Origin: DASYTH01 sp036002505 | GTDB taxonomy: Bacteria; Actinomycetota; Actinomycetes; Mycobacteriales; Pseudonocardiaceae | Direction: 5' to 3' | DNA: 35,749 nt | NCBI RefSeq assembly: GCF_036002505.1 | Contig: NZ_DASYTH010000179.1 | Location: 1 to 35,749 of the forward strand | Shown here: piece by piece, positions 1 through 7,583 of the stretch | Numbering within the stretch: position 1 is the first letter of the stretch | Layout of the letters: the number at the start of each line of letters is the position of its first letter | Notes under the pieces: generated by a model | The model's input: only the letters and a program-made list of their open reading frames with translations | Databases searched by the model: none | What the model was told of the DNA's origin: nothing | Translations under genes and position numbers: made by a program

Positions 1-83
1 CCCAGCATCTTCTCCACGCTCGGCTGGCCATAGGTCATGGATTGTGGACGTGGTCGTACCCGCATCCGGCCACGATAAGATGA

Positions 84-770
84 TCAAGCCGAATAGCTTC
101 CACGACCCCAACCAACCTCATGTGCGAAACACGGGGCTAGCACCTCGCGCAGCGACGACCCGGCCACCACCTCGTCGACCTGGCCGGACGCCAGCTGGTC
201 CTCGGCCGTGTACGCCGGATGCCCGGCGAGGTCCGGCGGCCGCACCCGGCTGCCGCCGAATCCCACCTGCGCACCCTCGACGCCGATGATCACGTCCGCA
301 CCCGCGCCCAGAGCGGCCCAGATCCCGCCGGTCGTCGGATTCCGCAGCACCGCGATGTGCGCGAAACCTTCGTTGTGACCCGTCCGGGCCCCCGCGATCC
401 GCTGCAGCTGGCGCAGCGACCGCATGCCCTCCTGCATACGGCTACCGCCGGACGCGATCAGCGACACGACCGGAAGCTCGGCGATGGCCGCCCGGTGGAA
501 CGCCTCGCTGATCCGAAGCCCGGTCAGATCACCGATGGAGCCACCGAAGAATCGGAAGTCGAACGCGATGAGCACCGCCTCGCGGTCGCCGATCTTCCCC
601 CGGCCGGAGACGACCGAGTCGAGCTCGCCGGTCCGCTCCCGCGCCCGAGCCAGCGAATCGCCGTATCCGGGCCAGCCCAGTGGCCCATCCGGCCGCCGCC
701 GCGGCGGGTTGAAGTCGAACTCGGTGAACCCGCTCGCCACCGCGGCGATCACCGCACGAACGTCAGTCAC
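84..770 (-). CDS. Acyl-CoA carboxyltransferase-domain protein, 3'-truncated
   Basis: The 228-residue product matches the N-terminal half of biotin-dependent carboxyltransferases (the acetyl-CoA carboxylase beta-subunit fold). Seen here are the glycine-rich crotonase-type stretches LIASGGSRMQEG and GFAHIAVLRNPTTGG, which form the acyl-CoA oxyanion region. The GTG start at 770 overlaps the matB stop by 8 bp, so the two genes are translationally coupled. Homologues behind matB in Streptomyces are, from memory, about twice as long (fused beta and alpha halves). Here family-like sequence stops after REVLA (about residue 209, near position 150) and the last 19 residues look unrelated. The DNA to the left is less GC-rich. 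The gene is therefore probably broken by a deletion, rearrangement or element insertion near 120-150, and activity is doubtful. I recognise nothing in positions 1-83 except a possible 12-codon start of a minus-strand ORF beginning at 38. Confidence 0.7.
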   Translation of the reverse strand: MTDVRAVIAAVASGFTEFDFNPPRRRPDGPLGWPGYGDSLARARERTGELDSVVSGRGKIGDREAVLIAFDFRFFGGSIGDLTGLRISEAFHRAAIAELPVVSLIASGGSRMQEGMRSLRQLQRIAGARTGHNEGFAHIAVLRNPTTGGIWAALGAGADVIIGVEGAQVGFGGSRVRPPDLAGHPAYTAEDQLASGQVDEVVAGSSLREVLAPCFAHEVGWGRGSYSA

Positions 771-2139
771 CCAGCCCCCTCTTCAGGACCTTGCCCATCT
801 CGTTGCGCGGCAACGCATCCAGGAAGTGCACCACGCGCGGGCGCTTGTGCGGCGCGAGCAGCCGGGCCACGTGGTCGGCCAGTTCCTTGGCACTCGGAGG
901 TGAACCGGCCGGCACCACCCAGGCCACCACCCGCTCGCCCAGATCCTCGTCGGGCTGCCCGGTGACCGCCACCTCGGCCACCCCGGGATGCTCCAGCAGC
1001 GCGTTCTCGATCTCCCCGGCGCCGATCTTGTAGCCGCCGCTCTTGATCAGGTCGGTGGCCCGCCGGCCGACGATGCGCAGGTACCCGTCGGGGTCCCGGA
1101 CGGCCATGTCGCCGGTGCGGAACCAGCCGTCCCGCAGCACCTCCGCGGTGGCGTCCGGCCGGTTCAGGTAGCCGAGGAACAGGTTCGGCCCGCGCACCTC
1201 GATCTCGCCGATCGCTCCGTCGCCGACCTCCGCGAACGAGTCGTCCACCAACCGCACCGCCACGCCGTCCAGCGGCGGCCCGACCGTCCCCGGCCGCCGC
1301 TCGCCGGACGCCCGGACTGCGGTGTTCATCAGCGTCTCGGTCATCCCGTACCGCTCGACCACCCGCTGCCCGGTCGCGGCCGCGATCCGGTTGTGGTCCA
1401 CCGCCGGCAGCGCCGCCGATCCGGACACCAGCAGCCGCGCGCCACCCACCGCGGCGGCGAGCCCCATGTGCCGTTCGCAGTCCTCGGCCAGCCGGTGGTA
1501 CATCGTCGGCACGCCGAACATCACGGTGGCCGGCCCGGCGAGCGCAGCGGCCACCGCCGCGGTGTCGAACCGCCCGAGGTGGCACACCGAACCACCGCGG
1601 CGCAGCGGCCCCAGCACGCCGACGATCAATCCGTGCACGTGGAACAGCGGCAGCGCGTGCACCACGACGTCGTCCGCGGTCCACTCCCAGGCGGCCGCCA
1701 GCGCGTCGAGGTTGCTCGCGATCGCCCGGCGCGGCAGCACGACGCCCTTGGGCGGCCCGGTGGTGCCCGAGGTGTAGACCACGAACGCAGGCGCCTCCCC
1801 GTCCGGTTCCGCAAATATGTCCACTGTGGACCCCGGAAGGTCGCCCTCGCCGAGCACCAGACCGGGCTGCGCGTCGCTCAGGATGTGCTGAAGCTCGCGC
1901 TCACCCAGCTTGGGGTTGAGCGGAACCACCGGCACCCCGGCGAGCAGCGCGCCGACCACCGCGACGCAGGTCTCCACGGTCGGGTACGCCCGCACCGCGA
2001 CCCGCTCGTGCCCCCGGACCACCCCGGCGACCCGCCCGGCCGCCGCGGCCAGCTCCCGGTATGTCATGGTCCGCTCGCCGAAGCGCAGCGCCACCCGGTC
2101 GCCGCCGTCCAGCAGCGCCGGGAGCAGCGGTGCGGTCAT
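763..2139 (-). CDS. matB: Malonyl-CoA synthetase (MatB-type acyl-CoA synthetase)
   Basis: The product is a 458-residue ANL-superfamily adenylate-forming enzyme. By similarity it converts malonate (or methylmalonate), ATP and CoA to malonyl-CoA (or methylmalonyl-CoA), an extender unit for fatty acid or polyketide synthesis. The ATP-binding loop YTSGTTGPPKG lies at residues 122-132, RYGMTET in the middle, and the C-terminal catalytic lysine motif NEMGKVLKR near residue 450. The segments ALPLFHVHGLIVGVLGPLRR and LIKSGGYKIGAGEIENALLE resemble Streptomyces coelicolor MatB closely, as remembered. The ATG at 2139 follows a strong ribosome binding site (GAGAGGAGA). The stop overlaps the start of the carboxyltransferase-like gene. 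Only 36 bp separate it from the divergent methyltransferase gene. A generic medium-chain acyl-CoA synthetase is the less likely alternative. Confidence 0.88.
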   Translation of the reverse strand: MTAPLLPALLDGGDRVALRFGERTMTYRELAAAAGRVAGVVRGHERVAVRAYPTVETCVAVVGALLAGVPVVPLNPKLGERELQHILSDAQPGLVLGEGDLPGSTVDIFAEPDGEAPAFVVYTSGTTGPPKGVVLPRRAIASNLDALAAAWEWTADDVVVHALPLFHVHGLIVGVLGPLRRGGSVCHLGRFDTAAVAAALAGPATVMFGVPTMYHRLAEDCERHMGLAAAVGGARLLVSGSAALPAVDHNRIAAATGQRVVERYGMTETLMNTAVRASGERRPGTVGPPLDGVAVRLVDDSFAEVGDGAIGEIEVRGPNLFLGYLNRPDATAEVLRDGWFRTGDMAVRDPDGYLRIVGRRATDLIKSGGYKIGAGEIENALLEHPGVAEVAVTGQPDEDLGERVVAWVVPAGSPPSAKELADHVARLLAPHKRPRVVHFLDALPRNEMGKVLKRGLGD

Positions 2140-2163
2140 GATCTCTCCTCTCGCCGAGGTCTC

Positions 2164-2169
2164 TATTCT
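2164..2169 (+). promoter_or_regulatory. -10 box for a leaderless methyltransferase transcript
   Basis: TATTCT fits the actinobacterial -10 pattern TANNNT and ends 6 bp before the GTG at 2176, so the predicted transcript would begin at the start codon. No clear -35 box is visible in the 36-bp divergent spacer. This is an inference from spacing. Confidence 0.45.
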
Positions 2170-2175
2170 CGACAT

Positions 2176-3021
2176 GTGGAGATCAGTGGGGTGTCGCGCA
2201 CCGCGATCGGGGTGGCGTGGCTGCGCGCCCAGGAGCGGCTGCGGCCGGACAAGCTCTTCGACGACCCGTACGCGGCCGACTTCGTGATGGGCGCCCGGGA
2301 GATGATGGCCGAGGCGGCGTCCCGGTCCGGCGAGCGCGGCCGCGCGGTCGGGGCGCTGTTCGGCAAGCACGTCGTGATCCGCACGAAGTTCTACGACGAC
2401 TACCTGCTGTCCGCCTGCGCCGCGGGCTGCCGCCAGGTCGTGCTGGTCGCCGCCGGGCTGGACACCCGCGCGTTCCGGCTGGACTGGCCGGCCGGGGTGC
2501 GGCTGTTCGAGCTGGACCTGCCCGACCTGCTCGACTACAAGGAGAGGATCCTGGACGCGCGCGAGGCCGCCCCACGCTGTGAGCGCACCGTGCTCGCGGT
2601 GGACCTGCGCGAGGACTGGGCGGGACGGCTGGTCGAGGCCGGGCTGCGGCCCACCGAGCCCACCGCGTGGCTGATCGAGGGCCTGCTGGTCTACCTCGGC
2701 TACGAGGAGGCCGCCGGCCTGCTCACCGCGATCGGCTCGCTGTCGGCACCCGGCAGCCAGCTCTCCTGCGAGGACCGGAACAGCGCGAGCGAGTCGCTGG
2801 CGACCCGGGTCCGGGAGGCGCCGGAGCTGGCGGAGGTCGTCGCCCTGTGGAAGGGCGGGCTGGGCACGGACCTCGGCGACTGGCTGACCCGCGACGGTTG
2901 GCAGGTGCGGGGCCACAACGGAACCGCGCTCGCCGGCACCTACGGCCGGGCCGACGCCGAAGCCGCGTATGTCGGCTTCCTCACGGCGGTCCGCGACGGC
3001 TCCGCGGAGCGCACCTCGTAG
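2176..3021 (+). CDS. Class I SAM-dependent methyltransferase, LCM/TIGR00027 family
   Basis: The 281-residue product belongs to the leucine-carboxymethyltransferase-like family that is abundant in actinobacteria. The SAM-binding motif VAAGLDTRAFRL is diagnostic, with an N-terminal segment (DDPYAADFV) typical of the family, an acidic loop FELDLPDLLDYK and WLIEGLLVYL, which corresponds to the conserved EGL.YL motif. The methyl acceptor is unknown for nearly all members. The GTG at 2176 was chosen because family similarity begins there and a TANNNT box lies at leaderless spacing upstream; there is no Shine-Dalgarno sequence. It is divergent from matB and 43 bp upstream of tsaB, but nothing shows a functional link to either. 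Confidence 0.85.
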   Translation: MEISGVSRTAIGVAWLRAQERLRPDKLFDDPYAADFVMGAREMMAEAASRSGERGRAVGALFGKHVVIRTKFYDDYLLSACAAGCRQVVLVAAGLDTRAFRLDWPAGVRLFELDLPDLLDYKERILDAREAAPRCERTVLAVDLREDWAGRLVEAGLRPTEPTAWLIEGLLVYLGYEEAAGLLTAIGSLSAPGSQLSCEDRNSASESLATRVREAPELAEVVALWKGGLGTDLGDWLTRDGWQVRGHNGTALAGTYGRADAEAAYVGFLTAVRDGSAERTS

Positions 3022-3064
3022 GCTTACTGACGCTACGTCACCGAGCCAAGAATAGAACACAGCC

Positions 3065-3736
3065 GTGCTGGTACTTGCCGTCGACACCGCGACGCCCGCG
3101 ATCACCGCGGGCGTGGTCGCCGTTTCGGAGTCGGCCCCGCCGCGGGTGCTCGCCGAGCGGGTCACGGTGGACGCCAAGGCCCACGGCGAGCTGCTCACCC
3201 CGCACGTGCTCGACGCGCTCTCCGCGGCCGGCGTCACACTGTCCGATGTGGACGCCCTGGTGTGTGGGATCGGCCCCGGCCCGTTCACCGGGCTGCGCGC
3301 CGGAATGGTGACCGCCGCGGCGCTCGGGCACAGCCTCGGCGTGCCGGTGTACCCGGTCTGCTCGCTGGACGCCATCGCCGTGGAGACCGGCGGGCCGGTG
3401 CTGGTGGTCACCGACGCGCGGCGCCGGGAGGTGTACTGGGCGGCCTACGACGGCGCCGGCGCGCGGGTGGCCGGACCGGAGGTGGAGCGGCCGGCCGAGC
3501 TCGCCGAACGGTTGCCCGCACTGGAGATCCGCCGGGCCGCGGGCTTCGGCGCCGCGCTGTACGCCGAGGTGCTGAGGCTCGAGGTCACCGGCCCGGAGCA
3601 CCCGTCGCCGGCCGGTCTGGTGGCCGCCGCGGGTGACGCGGTGGTCCTCGGCGCGCCCGGCCCGCCGCTGACCCCGCTGTACCTGCGCCGCCCGGACGCG
3701 GTGGAGCCCACCGGGCGCAAGCGGGTGCTGCGCTGA
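3065..3736 (+). CDS. tsaB: tRNA N6-adenosine threonylcarbamoyltransferase accessory protein TsaB
   Basis: TsaB is the inactive ASKHA-fold partner of TsaD in the complex that makes N6-threonylcarbamoyladenosine (t6A) at position 37 of ANN-decoding tRNAs. The 223-residue product shows the characteristic VLAVDTATPAITAGVV start and GIGPGPFTGLRAGMVTAAALG segment. The GTG at 3065 has no Shine-Dalgarno sequence but lies 6 bp after TAGAAC, so it may be leaderless (weak, because the last -10 base is not T). It is the first gene of tsaB-rimI-tsaD; its TGA shares one base with the rimI ATG. The cluster and order match Rv3421c-Rv3419c of M. tuberculosis as remembered. Confidence 0.93.
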   Translation: MLVLAVDTATPAITAGVVAVSESAPPRVLAERVTVDAKAHGELLTPHVLDALSAAGVTLSDVDALVCGIGPGPFTGLRAGMVTAAALGHSLGVPVYPVCSLDAIAVETGGPVLVVTDARRREVYWAAYDGAGARVAGPEVERPAELAERLPALEIRRAAGFGAALYAEVLRLEVTGPEHPSPAGLVAAAGDAVVLGAPGPPLTPLYLRRPDAVEPTGRKRVLR

Positions 3737-4203
3737 TGTTCCGGCTGGAACCGTTGCGGCGCAAGGATCTCGGCCGGTGCGCGGAGCTGGAGAAGATCCT
3801 GTTTCCCGGCGACGACCCGTGGCGCGAGAAGACGTTCCGCGCCGAGTTGGACGCCGGCAACTACTACATCGGGGCCTATGTGGACGGTGTACGCCTGATC
3901 GGCTACGCCGGCCTGTCACTGGTGGGGACAGGCCGGAGCAGTGAGGCCAACGTGCACACCCTCGGCGTGGATCCCGCCTGGCAGCGCCAAGGCGTCGGCC
4001 GCGCGCTGCTGAAGGCGTTGCTGGCCAGGGCGGATGAGGCCCACGCGCCGGTGTTCCTCGAGGTGCGCACGGACAACGAGGCGGCGATCGCGCTGTACGA
4101 GGGGCGCGGCTTCCAGCGGGTCGGCGTTCGCCGCAGGTACTACCAGCCGTCCGGCGCCGACGCCTACACGATGGTCCGGCCGGCCCGGGAGGAGACCGCG
4201 TGA
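3736..4203 (+). CDS. rimI: Ribosomal protein bS18-alanine N-acetyltransferase RimI
   Basis: The product is a 155-residue GNAT N-acetyltransferase. The acetyl-CoA pyrophosphate-binding motif A is visible as VDPAWQRQGVGRALL (Q-x-x-G-x-G/A type), followed by LEVRTDNEAAIALYEGRGF, typical of RimI, where the Asn and Tyr contribute to catalysis and binding. RimI acetylates the N-terminus of ribosomal protein S18, and actinobacterial members may have a broader target range. The ATG overlaps the tsaB stop by one base and the stop overlaps the tsaD GTG by 4 bp, so all three genes are probably translated in a coupled way. Confidence 0.92.
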   Translation: MFRLEPLRRKDLGRCAELEKILFPGDDPWREKTFRAELDAGNYYIGAYVDGVRLIGYAGLSLVGTGRSSEANVHTLGVDPAWQRQGVGRALLKALLARADEAHAPVFLEVRTDNEAAIALYEGRGFQRVGVRRRYYQPSGADAYTMVRPAREETA

Positions 4204-5243
4204 CAGTCGTACTCGGCATCGAGAGTTCCTGCGACGAGACCGGCGTCGGCATCGTCCGGCTCGGCTCGGACGGTGGCCTGGAGCTGCTCGCCGACGAGGT
4301 CGCGTCCAGTGTGGAGCAACACGCCCGGTTCGGCGGCGTGGTGCCGGAGGTGGCCAGCCGCGCGCACCTGGAAGCCATGATCCCCACCATGAAACGGGCG
4401 CTGGCCGGCGCCGGGATCGAGCTGTCCGATGTGGACGCCGTGGCGGTGACGTGCGGCCCCGGGCTGGCCGGCGCGCTGCTGGTCGGGGTGTCCGCGGCCA
4501 AGGCGTACGCGGCCGCGCTGAACGTGCCGCTGTACGGCGTCAACCACCTCGCCGGCCATGTCGCCGCGGACACGCTGCAGCACGGCGCCCTGCCCTCGCC
4601 GTGCCTGGCCCTGCTGGTCTCCGGCGGCCACACGCAGCTGCTCCGGGTGGACGACCTGGCCGGGAAGATCACCGAGATCGGCTCCACCATCGACGACGCC
4701 GCCGGCGAGGCCTACGACAAGGTGGCCCGTGTCCTCGGCCTGCCCTATCCCGGCGGCCCGCCCATCGACCAGGCCGCGGCCCGCGGCGACCGCTGCGCGA
4801 TCGCGTTCCCGCGCGGCCTGACCGGTCCTCGCGACGCGAGGTACGACTTCTCCTTCTCCGGCTTGAAAACCGCGGTCGCCCGCTGGGTCGAGGCCCGCGA
4901 GCGCGACGGCGAGGAGGTCCCGCTGGACGACGTCGCGGCGTCCTTTCAGGAAGCCGTGGCGGACGTGCTCACCGCCAAGGCCATCCGCGCGGCCGACGAC
5001 CTCGGCATCGGCACCATGGTCATCTCCGGCGGGGTCGCCGCCAACTCCCGCCTGTCCGCCCTCGCCGCCGAACGCTGCGCCGCCGCCGGCCTCGAGCTCC
5101 GCGTCCCGCGCCCCCGCCTGTGCACCGACAACGGCGCCATGATTGCCGCCCTCGGCGCCCACCTCGTCGCCGCCGGCACCACCTCCTCCGCCTTCGACCT
5201 CTCCGCGGACCCGGCGCTCCCCGTCGGCACCGTCTCGGTCTGA
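4200..5243 (+). CDS. tsaD: tRNA N6-adenosine threonylcarbamoyltransferase TsaD
   Basis: TsaD transfers the threonylcarbamoyl group from threonylcarbamoyl-AMP to A37 of tRNA. The 347-residue product is full length for the Kae1/Qri7/TsaD family. It starts with LGIESSCDETGVGIV and carries the iron-binding H116-x3-H120 pair in VNHLAGH, the nucleotide loop SGGHTQL and the late CTDNGAMIAA motif with the metal-ligand Asp. The GTG start sits in a GTGA overlap with rimI. After the stop there is a short gap and then an ECF sigma factor gene with its own probable promoter, so the operon probably ends here. Confidence 0.95.
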   Translation: MTVVLGIESSCDETGVGIVRLGSDGGLELLADEVASSVEQHARFGGVVPEVASRAHLEAMIPTMKRALAGAGIELSDVDAVAVTCGPGLAGALLVGVSAAKAYAAALNVPLYGVNHLAGHVAADTLQHGALPSPCLALLVSGGHTQLLRVDDLAGKITEIGSTIDDAAGEAYDKVARVLGLPYPGGPPIDQAAARGDRCAIAFPRGLTGPRDARYDFSFSGLKTAVARWVEARERDGEEVPLDDVAASFQEAVADVLTAKAIRAADDLGIGTMVISGGVAANSRLSALAAERCAAAGLELRVPRPRLCTDNGAMIAALGAHLVAAGTTSSAFDLSADPALPVGTVSV

Positions 5244-5252
5244 AAACTCGCC

Positions 5253-5280
5253 GGCAACCCCGGACGGGCACCACCCGTAT
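5253..5280 (+). promoter_or_regulatory. Putative ECF-type promoter of the SigE-family sigma gene
   Basis: GGCAACC at 5253-5259 and CGTAT at 5276-5280 are separated by 16 bp, the usual ECF promoter arrangement (AAC in the -35 and CGT in the -10). It lies 28 bp before the GTG of the sigma factor gene, so autoregulation is plausible. The call rests on motif and spacing only. Confidence 0.45.
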
Positions 5281-5307
5281 TTGGGGGGTGAGGCGAAGGG
5301 AGTTCCC

Positions 5308-5817
5308 GTGCCCGACCGGGATCGCGAGTTCCATGCGTACTTCGAGGCGCGCGTGGCCGTGCTGCGGCGGACCGCCTACCTGCTGTGCGGTGACTGGCAC
5401 CGTGCCGAGGATCTGGCGCAGACGGCCCTGGCCAAGCTGTACGTGGCGTGGCCGCGGATCCAGCGGGACGGCCAGGTGGACGCGTACGCCCGCAAGATCG
5501 TGGTGCGGGCGGCGATCGACGACTCGCGGCGCTGGTTCCGGCGCACCGAGACGGCGATGGGCGCGGTCCCGGACACCGTGCCGGCCGCCGCGCCGGGGGT
5601 GGACGACGCGATCGACGTGCGCCGCGCGCTCGCGGAGCTGCCGCCGGGGCAGCGGGCCGCGGTGATCCTGCGCTACTGGGAGGACCTGCCGGTCGCCGAG
5701 ACCGCCGAGCTGCTCGGCTGCAGCGAGGGGACGGTGAAGAGCCAGGCGGCCAAGGGCCTGGCCACGCTGCGCCGGCTGCTCGCCGCCGGCCGCCCGGCAC
5801 TGAGGGACCAGGCGTGA
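5308..5817 (+). CDS. SigE-family (TIGR02983-type) ECF RNA polymerase sigma factor
   Basis: The 169-residue sigma-70 family protein has only regions 2 and 4. Region 2 includes AYLLCGDWHRAEDLAQTALAKLY, and region 4 carries the helix-turn-helix AELLGCSEGTVKSQAAKGLATLR. The wording of both regions matches the actinobacterial SigE family rather than housekeeping or SigD-type factors. The GTG at 5308 follows GAAGGGAG, a good ribosome binding site. The next gene encodes a single-pass membrane protein with a short cytoplasmic N-terminus, the usual layout for a sigma/regulator pair. Hairpins in the 169-bp gap may reduce read-through. The stimulus and regulon cannot be read from the sequence. Confidence 0.88.
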   Translation: MPDRDREFHAYFEARVAVLRRTAYLLCGDWHRAEDLAQTALAKLYVAWPRIQRDGQVDAYARKIVVRAAIDDSRRWFRRTETAMGAVPDTVPAAAPGVDDAIDVRRALAELPPGQRAAVILRYWEDLPVAETAELLGCSEGTVKSQAAKGLATLRRLLAAGRPALRDQA

Positions 5818-5843
5818 GCCCGCGAATGCCTGGCGAGGGAGTT

Positions 5844-5866
5844 GGCCCACCGCGATGAGGTGGGCC
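5844..5866 (+). terminator. Hairpin after the SigE-family sigma gene
   Basis: GGCCCACC (5844-5851) and GGTGGGCC (5859-5866) are perfect inverted repeats around a 7-base loop. No T-run follows, so this is a possible actinobacterial terminator or an attenuator before the membrane-protein gene. Confidence 0.45.
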
Positions 5867-5874
5867 CGAGGAAC

Positions 5875-5897
5875 TGGGGTCTGGGGGCTTGCCCCCG
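5875..5897 (+). repeat. GC-rich intergenic hairpin (GGGGTCTGGGGG type)
   Basis: GGGGGC at 5883-5888 pairs with GCCCCC at 5891-5896 around TT, preceded by GGGGTCT. A related sequence in inverse orientation occurs at 15894-15920, which suggests a dispersed intergenic hairpin family. Confidence 0.5.
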
Positions 5898-5986
5898 GTG
5901 GAACACGGTCTGCCCGAGGAGCGGTCCGGTGACCCACCAACCGAGGCGACCCAAGACATTGGCCATCTCCCGGGCAGGAGGACAGC

Positions 5987-7279
5987 ATGACTGACGAGGT
6001 GCGCGACATGATCCGCAAGGCCCTGACCGGCGAACCACCGATCGGCATCGACTACGACGACGTCCGCAGCGAGGGCCGGCGCCGGCTGGCCCGCCGGCAC
6101 GTGGTGATCACCACGAGCGCCGCGCTCGGCGTCGTGGCCGTGGTCGGTGCGGCGCTGACGGTGCGGGGGTTCGCGGCGGGCTCCGCCGGCGATGACCCGG
6201 CCGCCCCGGCGCCGTCCACCACCACGAGCACGACCGGGCCCGCGCCCGCCGGTTGCGTGGTACCCCGTCTGCAGGGCGGTTTCACCAGCCCGCCGAGTGG
6301 TTCGGCAGGCCCCGAGGAGCTGGCTGAGTCCGCCCGGCTGACCGAGGCGTTCGGTCGTTACGTCCTGCCGCTGCCGCCCGGCGTGACCGTGGTGCCGGCG
6401 AAACCGAAGCTCTGCGCCGTCGTCTCCGGCAGTTGGGGCACCGACTTCACGCTGCATGGCGCGACCGGCGACCGGAGCGTCTTCCTCGAGGTCCGCTCGA
6501 GGGCGGGCCAGCCGCCGGGGGAGTGCGTGCGGTTCGGTGGGCAGGTGAAGTGTGATGTGCGCGCGCTGCCCGATGGGGGCGTAGCCCGGATCAGCGACAC
6601 GCCACCACCGCAGGCGAACCAGCCGGAGATCGTCATGGTGGACGCCTGGCGGGCGGACGGCACGGTGGTGCGGATCATGGAAACCGGCTCGGAGGCCGCC
6701 AAACCCGTCCAGCGCATCCTCAGCGACGACGCCATGGTCGCCATCGCCACCGCGCCGGAGCTGAAGGTCAACCTGGCCGGTGCACCGAGCCCACCGGCGC
6801 CGGTGGAACCGTCGGACCGCCGGGCGGCCGAGCTGACCGCGGCGCTGGCCAAGGAGTTCACGCTGCCCCGTGGCATGAGCGCGCGGAAGGTGCCGCAGGC
6901 GCGCGCCGAGGCGATGGCGTTCTTCGTCAGCCAGGGCGGCTACAAGCTCAACGCCGACCTGGTCGACGCCGCCGGCCAGGGCAACCTGTTCATCAACCTG
7001 AACCCGCCGGCCGGGGAGTCCTCCGTGGCGTGCGACAACACGCCGAACTGTCACGTGATCACGTTGCCGGACGGGCGAAAGGCCGCGCTGGCCCAGACCG
7101 ACGACGGCATCACGACGCTCACGCTGAGCACCATCGCCGCGGACGGCACCCAGATCATGATGTGGTCGCGCAGCCAGTCCGCTAAAGCCGAGGGGACGAG
7201 CACGCGGACCCGCCCGCAGCCGCCGCTCGGGGTCGACGACCTGATCCGTATCGCCTCGGTCACGGGTTTGCGCTGGTAG
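5987..7279 (+). CDS. Single-pass membrane protein paired with the ECF sigma factor
   Basis: I recognise no named family in this 430-residue product. Residues 1-36 are cytoplasmic and charged, residues about 38-62 form one transmembrane helix (VVITTSAALGVVAVVGAALTV), and a Pro/Thr/Ser-rich linker (PAPSTTTSTTGPAP) leads into a large extracytoplasmic region. That region holds two copies of a loosely similar unit, each with cysteines (CVRFGGQVKCDV; CDNTPNCHVITLPDG). The ATG at 5987 follows an excellent ribosome binding site (GGCAGGAGGAC). The topology and position after a sigma gene suggest an anti-sigma or sensor role, but the cytoplasmic segment shows no clear zinc-binding anti-sigma motif. This is inference. 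Confidence 0.75.
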   Translation: MTDEVRDMIRKALTGEPPIGIDYDDVRSEGRRRLARRHVVITTSAALGVVAVVGAALTVRGFAAGSAGDDPAAPAPSTTTSTTGPAPAGCVVPRLQGGFTSPPSGSAGPEELAESARLTEAFGRYVLPLPPGVTVVPAKPKLCAVVSGSWGTDFTLHGATGDRSVFLEVRSRAGQPPGECVRFGGQVKCDVRALPDGGVARISDTPPPQANQPEIVMVDAWRADGTVVRIMETGSEAAKPVQRILSDDAMVAIATAPELKVNLAGAPSPPAPVEPSDRRAAELTAALAKEFTLPRGMSARKVPQARAEAMAFFVSQGGYKLNADLVDAAGQGNLFINLNPPAGESSVACDNTPNCHVITLPDGRKAALAQTDDGITTLTLSTIAADGTQIMMWSRSQSAKAEGTSTRTRPQPPLGVDDLIRIASVTGLRW

Positions 7280-7289
7280 CGAATTTCCG

Positions 7290-7318
7290 TTGCGCGACAC
7301 GCCGAATTCCGCCATAGT
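7290..7318 (+). promoter_or_regulatory. Sigma-70-type promoter ahead of the 32-codon ORF
   Basis: TTGCGC (7290-7295) and CATAGT (7313-7318) are separated by 17 bp. Transcription would start near 7325 and give a short leader before the GTG at 7352. Both boxes are only partial matches. Confidence 0.35.
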
Positions 7319-7351
7319 GAATGTGTCGGGAACACATCAGGGAGAGTGCAC

Positions 7352-7450
7352 GTGATTACCAACTGGCATCAGGGTTCGGCGCGGCGACGCGATATGTTCG
7401 CCGTTGCTGAATGGTGCTGGCTTGGTCAGCTGACCGGCTCCCCACCGTGA
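7352..7450 (+). CDS. Candidate 32-residue small protein or leader peptide
   Basis: The GTG start is preceded by GGGAGA at 6-base spacing and by a plausible promoter. The peptide begins VITNWHQGSARRRD and ends EWCWLGQLTGSPP. It is unusually rich in Trp (three) with one Cys, unlike random translation of GC-rich DNA, and its codons TGG, TGC and GAA are clustered. It ends 20 bp before a strong hairpin at 7471-7508. The layout of promoter, short ORF and hairpin resembles a leader-peptide attenuator, but what follows is a tRNA gene rather than a biosynthetic gene. I do not recognise a family. It could be a real small protein, a leader peptide or chance. Confidence 0.4.
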   Translation: MITNWHQGSARRRDMFAVAEWCWLGQLTGSPP

Positions 7451-7470
7451 CTTACGCGTGAGTCGCGCAC

Positions 7471-7508
7471 GGGAGCCGCCCATCGGGGAACCGAACCGGG
7501 CGGCTCTC
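7471..7508 (+). terminator. Strong hairpin with nested GGAA-capped stem
   Basis: GGGAGCCGCCC (7471-7481) pairs with GGGCGGCTCTC (7498-7508), 11 bp with one wobble pair. The loop contains TCGG-GGAA-CCGA, a second stem capped by a GNRA-type tetraloop. A pyrimidine-rich TCTCTATTT follows. It suits a terminator of the short ORF transcript or a small structured RNA. Confidence 0.5.
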
Positions 7509-7583
7509 TCTATTTGGTATGTCCAATTGAGAAGAGAAGAAGGTGAAATGGATGGACCGCGAGCAGTAAGAATATTCATGACT

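Noticed and set aside
763..3411. A minus-strand ORF extending matB upstream by over 400 codons
   Set aside because: The upstream part is antisense to the methyltransferase and tsaB genes; a strong ribosome binding site and ATG at 2139 define matB.
3038..4690. A 550-codon minus-strand ORF opposite tsaB-rimI-tsaD
   Set aside because: It is Arg/Pro/Gly/Ala-rich with no domain, typical of the antisense frame of GC-rich genes.
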